Origin: Lytechinus pictus
Taxonomy: Eukaryota > Echinodermata > Echinoidea > Temnopleuroida > Toxopneustidae
Length of the DNA: 64,000 nt
NCBI RefSeq assembly: GCF_037042905.1
Contig: NW_026974140.1
Location: 18,836,001 to 18,900,000, forward strand
Direction: 5' to 3'
The position numbers and the translations under genes were made by a program. Positions 23,501 through 33,705 of this stretch are shown here, in pieces (position 1 is the stretch's first letter; every line of letters starts with the position of its first letter). Below the pieces are notes generated by a model, which was not told the origin of the DNA, did not search any database, and saw only the letters and a list, made by a program, of their open reading frames with translations.

Positions 23501-26500
23501 TTTTTTCTCATCGTAATGTGATACAAGGTTTGATCCTTCCTTGAATATGTTGAATATTGTCATTGACGCAACCGGTTTTGATTTAAAGGACAAGTCCACC
23601 CCAACAAAAAGTTGATTTGAATAAAAAGAGAAAAATCCAACAAGCATATCACTGAAAATTTCATCAAAATCGGATGTAAAATAAGAAAGTTATGACATTT
23701 TAAAGTTTCGCTTAATTTCACAAACAGTTATATGCACATCCTTGCTGGTATGCAACTGAGGAGACTATGACGTCATCCACTCACTATTTCTTTTATATTT
23801 TATTACATGAAATAGGAAATATTCTAATTTTCTCCTCATTGTCAAGTGATACAATGATTATTTCCTCCCTGAAAATGTAGAATTAGCATTGATTAATAAT
23901 ATGTTTCAGTCAAGTCTATTGTCAAATCTATAAAACTGAAATGAAATATTGTATAATTCAAACAATAAAAAACAAAAGAAATAGTAGGTGATGGACATCA
24001 TCGGCTGACTCATCTAGTTGTGCATATCACTGTTTTGAGAAAAATAAGCGAAACTTTAAAATGTCATAACTTTCTTATTTTACATCCGATTTTGATGAAA
24101 TTTTCATCACTATGCTAGTTTGATTTTTCTCTATTTATTCAAGTCAGCATTTTTTACTTGGGTGGACTTGACTTTTAATGAAGTTGCTTCCTTATTTATA
24201 AATCTGCCAAAGTTGAAAGAGATTTCATATAATAAAATACAAAAAAAATAGTGATTGTGTGAGAGTTACAGACTCTCATTTGCGAATCACCCGTGTTGTG
24301 CCTATGATTTTTGGTGTAAATAAGCAAAATTGTGAAATTTCATAATTCCTTATGTTACCTCCGATTTTTAAGAAATTTATCAGCATTATGGTTGCTTGAT
24401 TTTTTTCTATATATTTTTTTCTATATATTCAAATCCACTTTGTGTTGGGTTAGATTTGGCCTTTGAATGATATTCTCACTTTATCACAAATTGACTCCTA
24501 CAAGAGAAATGTGGAGGGCATATGATATATAACCAAAACCTTTGATTTTTCTCATTAGAACTTCAGCATCATCGCCAAGACCTGCAACACCTTCCGTAAC
24601 GGCATTGATATTCAGGATTCCTGGACGAATGTTCAGAGTATCATCAATTTCTTTATTTCTCATCAAGACTTATTCACCAATGTATCTGGACCTGGTAGTT
24701 ATAGTGACCCTGATATGGTAAGTATATAAAGGGAAGATGATGATATGGTCAATACAATATTGATATTTATATGGCGCTCTTCACATTGACTGCTTGCTTT
24801 ACAAAGAAGCAAATACTCATAGAAAATTATGAATGAAAAATTCATGTATTAATCATGATGAATTAATTATTCAAAAGAAAGTCATAAGTCCACCTCTCAT
24901 TAGGATCTTTTAATTTTCATGTCCCCTAGTAGACATGTAATTATGTTTCAGTTTGATTCATTTGTCAGATTTCTGGGATATATGCATCATGTCTGATAGT
25001 GAATGTGAAAATAAAAAAGTCCGTAACTTTTGGAAATAACCACAAAAGACAAAAAAAAAAAACGACATCATATCCTTCTGTTTTGAAAAAGGGGTCTCAT
25101 GGTGTAGTGGTCCTGACACCTGTTTTTCAATCTGAGGATCAGGGGTTCAAATCTTATCCCAGATGTTAATTTCCTTTCGCAAGAAATTCATGCATTGTTG
25201 TACTGAACCCAACCAAGAGGAGATGAATGGGGACCAGGTGTGAATATTCCCCTTGAAATGCAGAAGCTCTGCTGCTCTTCTAAAGCCAGGGAAAATATCG
25301 TGCTTTAGGGGTGACACAACATTTGCTCCGGTCTCCATATCTCAGAGGGCATAGGGTTAGAGTTAGGATTGTAATAGAGTTTGTGGTTCAGAATAATTTG
25401 AAGATGAGGATTCGGTTTATTTAGTTTTGGGAGTTTAGATTTTTTGTGTTTTGCTTTTCCTCATTGGAGCAGATGTCATGGAACTGCTTTAGGACCCCTA
25501 AATTGAAAGTGTTAACTGCTAGATTCAAGCAAGTATAATTATTACCACCAACCTTTACCATTGCTAATTATTTGCTTTTATTCCTTCCAGCTTATTGTAG
25601 GAGACTACGCCCTTAGCATTGATCAATCTCGTGCTCAGATGGCACTGTGGGCCATATTGGCTGCTCAGTTAATGATGTCAAATGATCTACGAACCTTAGC
25701 TCCCTGGGCAGAGGAGATCTTACAGAATAAAGAAGTCATTGCTGTCAACCAGGATCCATTGGGAATCATGGGGAAGAGAGTATTAACGGTGAGAGATCTA
25801 TCCTTACTCATACAGTTTGGTGGATTCAGAATACAGTGCGCCACCTATTGGTTGCAGCAGACAGGCCAAAATTCACAATGCCTTATGGGAAAAAGTTGAC
25901 ATCTGCTGTGCGTGCATGCATGTGGTATGCTGCGCTGGCTGACGTGGTTCAGTAAGCTTGTATAAAATTATGCTGTTTTCCAGGGTCCCGGAGGTGGGAG
26001 ATAATTTTGCTGCATATTTATTTGTGAAATTTAGACCATTTTCAGTGAATTCTTTCTTTGCTTCTGCCATTTTTGAAGCATCGCATTCACATTATATTAC
26101 ACTAGCACTGTGCGCTGCTTGCGCTCGATGTCAACCCCAAAGTTAGAACCTAGCCGTCTACTGCAACTGATAGATAGCCAAATTCACCAAATTAAATAGG
26201 GTCTACAGAACAACTGTGATGAATAGGATAGATAGTTATTAATACTAAGAAGTTTGTCGTCAAATTCAATTGATTGAGCATGCACTAAACATTGAATTGA
26301 AAATTTCACAAGTTAACTTGAGTAACAGCAATTTTGTCGGAATGAATTATTAAATGATCTTTCCCCCTAAACTGACATCACTTAAGCTGAATAATCAACT
26401 TAATCAAAAATCTGTTTACCAGATTGTTCAACATATGCATATTTTCTCTCTCAAACTTTGGATTTTTTTTAGTTAAACATAAATAAGAGAATGTCCTATA

Positions 26501-26953
26501 TTCTTTTTTTGCAACAATATTCTGAATGATCCCCTGTTCTCTTTACAGACGAGTGCAAAGATTTCAGTATGGACAAAGCCTTTATCTTCAGGTTCATTTG
26601 CAGCAGTAGTCTTCAGCGAAAGAACAGACATGCCATATAACTATACATTCACTATCTCCACACTGAACTTCAGTCACCCATCAGGTTATAAAGTCAGAGA
26701 CCTTTTTGAATCCAAGGACTTTGGTACATTCCTTCCAGACAATGACATCAGCGTGATGGTGAATCCTGTTGGTGTGGTGATGATACGAGGGGATCCAGTC
26801 ATGACCAATCACATTAAACCAGAGAAAAAACCCAGTAATAGATTCTTGAAATCGCTTCTTCAGGCCAGAAAAGTAAATGATATCCAAGCTAATGGTGTTT
26901 TTAACATGGTTCAAGTAAAAGAGAATACATTAAAAAAAGTGTCGAGTGATTAA
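20523..26953 (+). CDS. GH27 lysosomal alpha-galactosidase (alpha-galactosidase A / NAGA family), 7 coding exons
   Basis: Coding exons: 20523-20698, 21578-21752, 22470-22647, 22919-22998, 24559-24717, 25591-25788, 26549-26953 (TAA); 456 aa. A signal peptide (residues 1-25, cleavage after VYA) precedes [13 protein letters not shown], the usual mature start. The TIM barrel holds MDDCW (D86, D87), KMDACY (nucleophile D164), SCEW (E197) and [10 protein letters not shown] (R216 and acid/base D220), followed by [11 protein letters not shown] and VNQDPLG. E197 sits where human GLA has Glu203 and NAGA has Ser, so hydrolysis of terminal alpha-galactose is more likely than alpha-GalNAc. Sequons at N186 and N204 match glycosylation sites of the human enzyme. 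Exon 7 supplies the C-terminal beta domain plus an unusual basic tail (about residues 404-456). An acceptor at 20511-20512 suggests an untranslated first exon upstream. Confidence 0.95.
20880..21060. repeat. Inverted-repeat element in GH27 intron 1
   Basis: GTTTCATCAACATTTTCATCCGACAAG on the left is matched in reverse by CTTGTCGG/GTCCGACAAGTCCTTTCATGAAAC on the right (about 20888-21047), with an internal GTCGGATAAAA pair. It looks like a short MITE of the type with TTTCATGAAA ends. Confidence 0.5.
23330..24450. repeat. Nested inverted-repeat elements in GH27 intron 4
   Basis: A left arm starting GGACAAGTCCACCCCAACAA (23588) and reading on through AAAATCGGATGTAAAATAAG, ATGACATTTTAAAGTTTCGC is repeated inverted at about 24045-24172, ending GGGTGGACTTGAC. 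Older, more diverged copies flank it on both sides (23330-23590 and 24180-24450, with CCTCCGATTTTTAAGAAATT). No coding potential. Confidence 0.75.
25091..25335 (+). mobile_element. tRNA-derived SINE in GH27 intron 5
   Basis: A box TGGTGTAGTGG (25100-25110) and B box-like GGGGTTCAAATCT (25142-25154), followed by a body resembling the SINE at 286 (TTCCTTTCGCAAGAAA, GAATGGGGACC). The 3' tail is indistinct. Confidence 0.7.
25825..26185 (+). mobile_element. Inverted-repeat element (family shared with 28750-29097) in GH27 intron 6
   Basis: Left end GGTGGATTCAGAATACAGTG then CGCCACCTATTGGTTGCAGC; right end CTACTGCAACTGATAGATAG. Internal blocks (CTCCCACCTCC/GGAGGTGGGAG, AATTCTT/AAGAATT) match the second copy in reverse orientation. 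Confidence 0.65.
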
Positions 26954-28749
26954 AGCATGTCAATAATGGGAAAAGAAACAATGGCAGTAAAATGAGGTAA
27001 TGTAATATTAATCTTTGATTTGCTCCCAGTTACCTGATATAGTGGTGTTAACTCTTTATCAAAGGAAAAAAGAAAATCATGTGTGTGATATTTATCTTTT
27101 TAAAGCGAATTACTGATTCGACGAAATGACAGGATAATATTCTCAATGGTGTTTCTGTGTGCCACTTAAATAGAGCACATGACAATCAACTTGTTATATA
27201 AAATAGCAGGCCATTGTACATGCTATTTTTTAAAGAAAAATTTGAAAGAATGATTGTGAGACTCTGATTTAATTAATTTATTAATCGTGTGTTCGAATCC
27301 CACCAAGGCCTAGCGTCCTTTGGCAAGGCGTTAATCCATACTTCGCCACTCTCAACCCAGGTGTTAAATGGGTACCCGGTAGGATGCGAAAGCCTATGTA
27401 GTATGCCTAGCAATGGAGTCTTGGAACTCTTGTTGGAATGGAAGTGGAGAAAGTGCATACATTGTTTGCGGGCATGCCAAAATCCTATGACTGGGGTAAT
27501 AATAATTGCAATGTAAAGTGCTTAGAAACAAAGTGTAATAAGCACTATATTAATGTAACTATTATTATTGTTATTATTATTTTGGTTCTGGAAGAGTATG
27601 TTCAAAGGATAAATGTTTCTTTATAAACTTGTGTTATCACTGTTCATATTCATTCACAGCTATTAATTGTAAAAATAGATGATATAGGCTTCCATGCGGG
27701 GAGATTGACATTATTTTCTTATCACTTCATACTGTAGGAAGAGTATCATATTGTTATTCCATCTATGTAGGCATAAGATAGTACTACTTGTATGTGAAAA
27801 TCTTGTTTGTATTCAGAGAAGTCATGTTTACTGATAAACAAACTTGTCATTTTGAATCTTATAGCTTATGTGATCAATATGTATGTATGTGTTGCATTAT
27901 GTCAGGTTGATTGTCAGGGCCCCTGTGAAGATTTGTAATCAATTGCATAATTCAACAACAGTTTTTATTGGATGACAACTGATGTGTTTGATAATCTGTG
28001 CATACTATAATGATTCCGATTGGCTGATAGTTGGTATGTTTGGCAATCTGTGCATATAACAATGATCTTGATTGGCAAGTATAATTGATCACAATCCTTT
28101 GTATTATGGGACCCTTGGCTTCTAGAGTGCTCATTATATTGTAGCCAATAATTCAGTCAGACAAGCAATAGTGATATGGCAAGGTATACAAAACATCGTA
28201 TAAATCTACTAAATTCTTTTGTTCATTTACATTTAAATAGGGACATAAAATCATGGAGCAAAGCTATTGTCACCATTAGGTGTTCTTGTACTTTCTCATG
28301 CATCTCTGCCCCTCTCTTTCTATCTCCCTCTGTCACATTCCTAGCTGTACTCTTTGATAGTCTGATAAAATCGTTTTGCCACTTTCTCTCTAAACAAATG
28401 AGAAATAACGATGATGATGAATAGGACAGCAACTTCATGCAATATCACCTTTTTGTTATTATAGTTGTACCTAGTATCGGTGCTTTGTATCCTCTGGAAA
28501 AAGCACTATATGAATCCAGGTGTACTAGTGAATGGTTACAACACAAGTCTTGTGTATGTAGATTACATGAATGTAGTTTTCTAACTCAAATAGTTTTATA
28601 GATTTTATTTTTCCACCTGTGCATATCTACTCCTTAGCTATTTCTAGGCTCTTTACACAAAGCCTACAATTGATCATAGGGCTAATTTCTAAGCTTGGTT
28701 ACATTGAAGACGTAATGCAATCAATCATACATATCAACTGTATGATTAA
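26954..28749. other. Convergent intergenic region between GH27 and ORC2, left part
   Basis: Apart from the SINE at 27287, AT-rich DNA with imperfect duplications around 27990-28090 (GATTGGC...TATAAC/TGATTGGC) is seen. It includes the 3' UTR of the GH27 gene, whose end I cannot fix. No further gene. Confidence 0.4.
27287..27580 (+). mobile_element. 5'-truncated tRNA-derived SINE
   Basis: Starts inside the tRNA-like head with B box GTGTTCGAATCCC (27289-27301) and then follows the body of the 8803 SINE (TTAAATGGGTACCCGGTAGG, GCCTATGTAGTATGCC), ending in ATT repeats. The A box is missing. Confidence 0.78.
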
Positions 28750-29097
28750 TTCGGTGGATTCACAATATGGTGCACCATCTATTGGTTGCAGCGAAAAGGC
28801 CAAATTTCTAACTTGGGGGTCGACATCGCGCGCAGACAGCGCACATACTGGAATCTGACTAATGCTTCAAAAAAAAAAACACATGCCAAGAATTCATAAA
28901 AATATTTCTCTCCCACCTCCTGGACCCTAGTAAACAGCTTATCTGGTCGAGCCGCGTCGGCCAGCACTTAATAATCGCATGCATGCATGTAGCTTAGTAC
29001 TAGCGCGCTCAACAGATGTCGACATTTTCCTATGAGGCATTGCGAATTTTGGCCTGTCCGCTGCAACAGATAGATGGCGCACGGTAATGGGAATCCA
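28750..29097 (-). mobile_element. Inverted-repeat element, second copy of the 25825 family
   Basis: Left end GGTGGATTCACAATATGGTG and CACCATCTATTGGTTGCAGC; right end GCTGCAACAGATAGATGGCG then GCACGGTAATGGGAATCCA: terminal inverted repeats of about 40 bp. The interior matches 25825-26185 in opposite orientation (for example CTCCCACCTCCTGGACCCT). Confidence 0.75.
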
Positions 29098-29807
29098 TTG
29101 CTAAGCTTTATGTTACCAGCTTTGGCATCTGCATTACCATTAGTTATTCACTTTCAACACTGTATTTGACACATAATGTACTTTTTTTCATACTTTTAAA
29201 AAGTTTTTTTTCCCCCCATTTCAGTTCTGATACATACCCACCACTTTGATCTCTTAATGCCTTCTTTACATTTTTTATATTCCTTTGTGGCATATTCGCG
29301 AGTATTTAGTCTGCAACAGCAATCAGTTTTAAGAAAGTGATGCTTTTAACAGTCCAACACCCAATTTCCAGTCTAATCCTTGATATGCCATAGAAGACGC
29401 ATTCTTTGTGTATAAATGATCCCATTCGACATGATTTTCCTATCTGTATATCAATACTAAGAGGCAACTGATAAATACAGACTTAGGCCTGCTGAGAAAG
29501 CAGATTGTATGATTTTATCATGTTGGATTTTTAATTGACTTTTTTTACCTTTAAAGAGGCTTTCTTTCATATAATATTTTGGACATGTTCAAGTGTGCCA
29601 TATTTGACAAGTGGGGCAATACCAGTTCTTTCATTATATTTTGAATGTGTAGTGGATAATTTTTTTCTACTTTTCAATCATAGCTCTTGAAATACTTTCT
29701 CAATAAATAAAAATAAAAAAAAACATATTTTTGTCTGAATGGTTTTTCATGTCAGTGAATGAATTTCTGATTATGTGATCAGGCTTCTTAAAAAAACATA
29801 TAATATA

Positions 29808-30282
29808 CAGTGCATCCCAGAAAAAGGGAAACTGAGATTCCAATGTTTTTTTTCTTCAAAGGCAAATGAATTATGATATTTCATGTACATCATACAATTC
29901 AATTATATCTCTAGATTTTGATACCTAATAAATGTCAAAATCAGTTTGCGCAGAAAACTTGGACAAGATTGTTTCGTAATGTGACAACCGTGATTGTTCG
30001 ACGATTGGCTCATTAGGGTTTTTTTATTCTTTGTTAAATTTCTCTCACTGATCCCTAAAATGGGAGTGGATTCAGATTCACACGCGAGTTTCTGTTCAAA
30101 TCGTTTCTAATATGTCTCTATATTCATTGCTTGTAATCTGGCATGCGTGAACGATGTGATAAGCTGTTGGTCTCAAAATGAATTAAATACAAGATTCCAC
30201 TCTTACCATAAGTATCAAATTTATAGTAAAAACATATTCAATAATTATGAAATCCTGTTTCCTTTTTTTGTGGGATGCACTG
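29808..30282. mobile_element. Tc1/mariner-type MITE, 475 bp, TA target duplication
   Basis: Termini CAGTGCATCCCAGAAAAAGG (left) and CCTTTTTTTGTGGGATGCACTG (right) are inverted repeats, each flanked by TA (29806-29807, 30283-30284). Termini starting CAGTG next to TA are typical of Tc1/mariner elements. No transposase frame. Confidence 0.8.
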
Positions 30283-30376
30283 TATATAAATCACAAACAG
30301 CAATTCACAAGTACAATGACATACTGGATTGAATTGTGAGATGGGGTGGGTATGAGGGATTGTGAAGAGAGATTAA

Positions 30377-30612
30377 GGGCCCCGTCTTACAAAGAATTAC
30401 GATTGATCGGATCAATCGTATCTATATGGAATTCCATCAGTGTCATAATTTCTTTCTACGAAAAATTTGCACCATGTCCTTTGTATGCAAAGAGAAGCAG
30501 TGAATTTTCAAGAAAACAATGAATGCATGAATATACATGCATAATATATGTTGATGGCCATCCATAGTTGAGATTCATCGGATCAATCGTAACTCTTTGT
30601 AAGACGGGGCCC
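30377..30612. mobile_element. GGGCCCCGTC hairpin MITE, copy 1 (236 bp)
   Basis: Left end GGGCCCCGTCTTACAAAGAA and right end CTTTGTAAGACGGGGCCC are inverted repeats, with GATTGATCGGATCAATCGTA-type inner palindromes near both ends. The same family recurs at 63311-63568. Confidence 0.88.
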
Positions 30613-30960
30613 AAATGTCCCTTTGGTCACATCCCACACAGTGTAATCCTAGCTCAACTACACCCAGTTTATCTGCTAACCATTTGGTCTAATCTCCATT
30701 AAGCCCATTTACCCTTAGGCACCTTGTCAAGAGTCTCATCTTTCCTGTAGGAATCCTGCAAGTGGCCTTTCATAATCACTCTTCAGATCTCATCCTAGAC
30801 AAAACGATGCAGTAAAGTCACTATGAAAAGACGCATAGTTCCTTCATAGCGGGATCCCTGCTGAAAGACACATCTCAAACTTTTGACAAGTTGCCTCAGA
30901 CAAGACCCTTTCCTAGGACCCATTTCATCTTATATCCACTTTGTCTAACAACACTTATGT

Positions 30961-31330
30961 TGCAGTCACATTTCCCTTGTGGTGCCTGCACGGCGAGTTG
31001 AAAATAGCAGTTTTATATATTTATTGATATCACCTATATGTAGCTGGTAAAAAATGTTATAACAGCTGTTTTTTACTCACTGTACTGCCACAGTAGGGGA
31101 AATGTGACTGTGCCACGAGTCTATATAGTTAGATAATCTGTTAATGAACCACATTTTCATTTGACATGGTAAGTAAACAAAGAAGTTAAACCAACTGGGC
31201 ATTAGACTAAATGAGAAATAGACCAAGTGAATATTAGACCAAAGGTAATGTAGACCAAACAGCAATTAGAGCAAATGGCAGGTAGACCAAATTGAAAGTA
31301 GACCAATGGGTATATGTGAATACAAATAAT
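30961..31330. repeat. Hairpin element followed by a degenerate AGACCAAATGG tandem array
   Basis: 30961-31115 is a hairpin with CAGTCACATTTCCC ends, related to the one at 6261. From about 31190 to 31320, units of ~20 bp with core TAGACCAAATGG (for example TATTAGACCAAAGGTAATG) recur six to seven times. The same units build the foldback array at 43140-43510. Confidence 0.65.
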
Positions 31331-33681
31331 TTGTCTTGTCCTACAGCAGTCATTTGTCAAGTGGTTCACAACATTACAAATAGCTACCGGTATTATGAAA
31401 TAAACCTTAGCATTCTGTAACACAAACTCATTGAATGATGATTGTATGATTGGCTGTACATTGTGTTCAATGCAATCAATTATTCAAACCCGTTCTATGA
31501 TCACTCTACATGTAAGCTTTCTGCTGTAAGGGCAAAGAATGAGAATCTACCCCATCTTGTAGATCATAATGAAATGTGATGTACAACTACAATACAGAAT
31601 AAACCTTGAGGCTCTTGGATAATAAACCAGTATCAGTATAAAAGTGCTTACACACACTGTTGCCCTATATGAAAGTAGATTATTATTCAACTTACATTTA
31701 CGTCCTGATTTAAAGAAAGAAGGTGCTAAAATAAGAATTATTTCCATTTACATGTATTTATTTTCTGTTTTTCTCTCTCTCTTTTTCTTATAAACTGTAC
31801 AAGAACAAATCAAATTTGGTCCATAGAACAAATACACTGTATGTACATGAATACAAACACAAATACCACATCTCACATAATAGACATCTATGCTTAATAG
31901 CAATTATTGAAATTGACACAATTTAACATATTTTTTTCAATAGTACATATCAATATTTTGTAAATATTAATAATCTACACATAAAGGCACAAAGTAATTC
32001 ATAAATGGAGCATATACATGTACATTAAAGGAAGACAAACTAAATGCAGTACTGGTTTGTGGATGAAATGGAATGATGTTTGGCAAACTTCACAATCTTT
32101 TATAGAAAAAAAAGTAGTACACAATTTGATTGGTTCTCTCATTTTTGGCTTCTTTTGAACAATATAGATTAGTTTTGGTCATGAGATTGAATTGTGATTA
32201 AGAAATAATGTTTATAATACACTTTAGAATTAGTAAATGCTATAAAAGTACCAGTTTGACATCAAATAATTTCTTTTTGTGCATTTCAGTATTTTCATTT
32301 CCATATTTGGTAGAGCATGGTCAAAATCTCTCCACACTAAATTTGATGTGAATTTGTTGTTGGTGGCATAAGGAATAGCCAAATGAAAGCCTAATAAGCC
32401 CCATTAAAATCAGTGTAAATTGGCCTGCTTCATAATTTGTTTGGAACAATATTAATTCATAATTCAATTCAAAAGGGGCTGGCTACGTAGGTATTTATAC
32501 AGCTACATCTTGGTTCCCTATGGACTCTGCAACATTTAGACTGTGGGATGTTTTTCATCATGCTCCATCGAAATATGGAATTTAAAGTGCTGAAATGCAA
32601 AAAAAAAAAAAAAAAAAAAAAAAAACAGACTGTGATGTCAACACTTCCGTAATCTAAAATCACAAAATCTGTTGCTCCGACTAGTAGCTGGGACTACACA
32701 CAAATATTCATTCTAAACATTTCAGCCATTTGTAGCCATACATGTAGTTCTAATGTAGTTCAATTAGCAATCATTTGGAACATCTCACAATATCAACTTC
32801 CCGTCCCTGGGAAACCAAGTGGCGTTACGGTCTACTGATCTGGACATAGATTCACTTGGAAAGACATACTGGTGTTTCATTTGCCTGATGAAGCCAACAG
32901 TGGTTGATGAAACGTCCCGACTACAGAGAATTGCAAGTTTCAACTTTACGATTCTCACAAATTTCCAATAAAAGATTTATAACTGATGAACATTTGAATA
33001 ATATTTCATATCTAGCTTGTATGCAAGTGGACACAGAAAGTAAATAACATACGAGCTGAAATATCAATTTAATAGCAAAAGGGTTAATTCTGCTTTTAAA
33101 ACTAGTGAGCACAAAGGCAGACCTCTGTAATGTTTATTGGATATGCCCGCACTGCAAAGTATGCAAGTCAAAGATGTAGCAGTGTGTACTACACTGTAAA
33201 TTGTCATAATTTACTACTTCAATCACACTTTTTGTTAGAATTTTCACACACTTACTGTTGAGAGCATAAGAAATCATTTCAAACAATGATAAAGGATTCT
33301 TGTCTAATTCTACTTCCAATCTTAGGTCTGCAGTCACATATTACAAACCACAACATTCTCCTTGCTATTTCATCAATATTTCAGTCATGTTTCATAAAAC
33401 TGTTCTTAAAGTTGAAGAAAATTTAACAAATGACTTGAACATGTTCATTGGTGCCAAGTTAGGGATACATGTACATCACTAAGCACAAGATAGGGTTACC
33501 AGTCATCTGTGAAGTCATTTGTAACTTTACTTATGAAACGACCCACAGGAAGCAACTATAATTCTTCTTGCTGTTCAGTTACTGCAACTATGTCGATCCT
33601 TTGAGTCATATATTGTACCTATCATAATTCTTCTTGCTGTCATCACAATCCTTTGAGTCATATGTCTTTGAGTCTTAACTA
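31331..33681. other. Intergenic / presumed ORC2 3' UTR and flank
   Basis: AT-rich, with an A run (32600-32625). No gene on either strand. A hammerhead-like motif lies at 32885-32913 (described separately). ORC2 transcripts (minus strand) end somewhere here; TTTATT (AATAAA on the minus strand) occurs at several places, so I do not choose one. Confidence 0.4.
32885..32916 (+). other. Hammerhead-like CTGATGA...GAAACGTC motif
   Basis: CTGATGA (32885-32891) is followed 17 nt later by GAAACGTC (32909-32916). The same arrangement occurs at the 3' end of the Penelope-like element at 38616. The intervening stem is weak, so this may be a decayed PLE 3' end and not an active ribozyme. Confidence 0.3.
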
Positions 33682-33705
33682 TCATAATTCTTCTTGCTGT
33701 TGGAA
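33555..33705 (-). repeat. Three tandem copies (~62 bp) of the ORC2 stop-codon region
   Basis: ATAATTCTTCTTGCTGT occurs at about 33560, 33624 and 33684 (+ strand). The last is the real ORC2 end (minus-strand QQEEL-stop); the other two lie in the 3' UTR, together with the repeated ATCCTTTGAGTCATAT block (33597, 33651). Confidence 0.85.
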
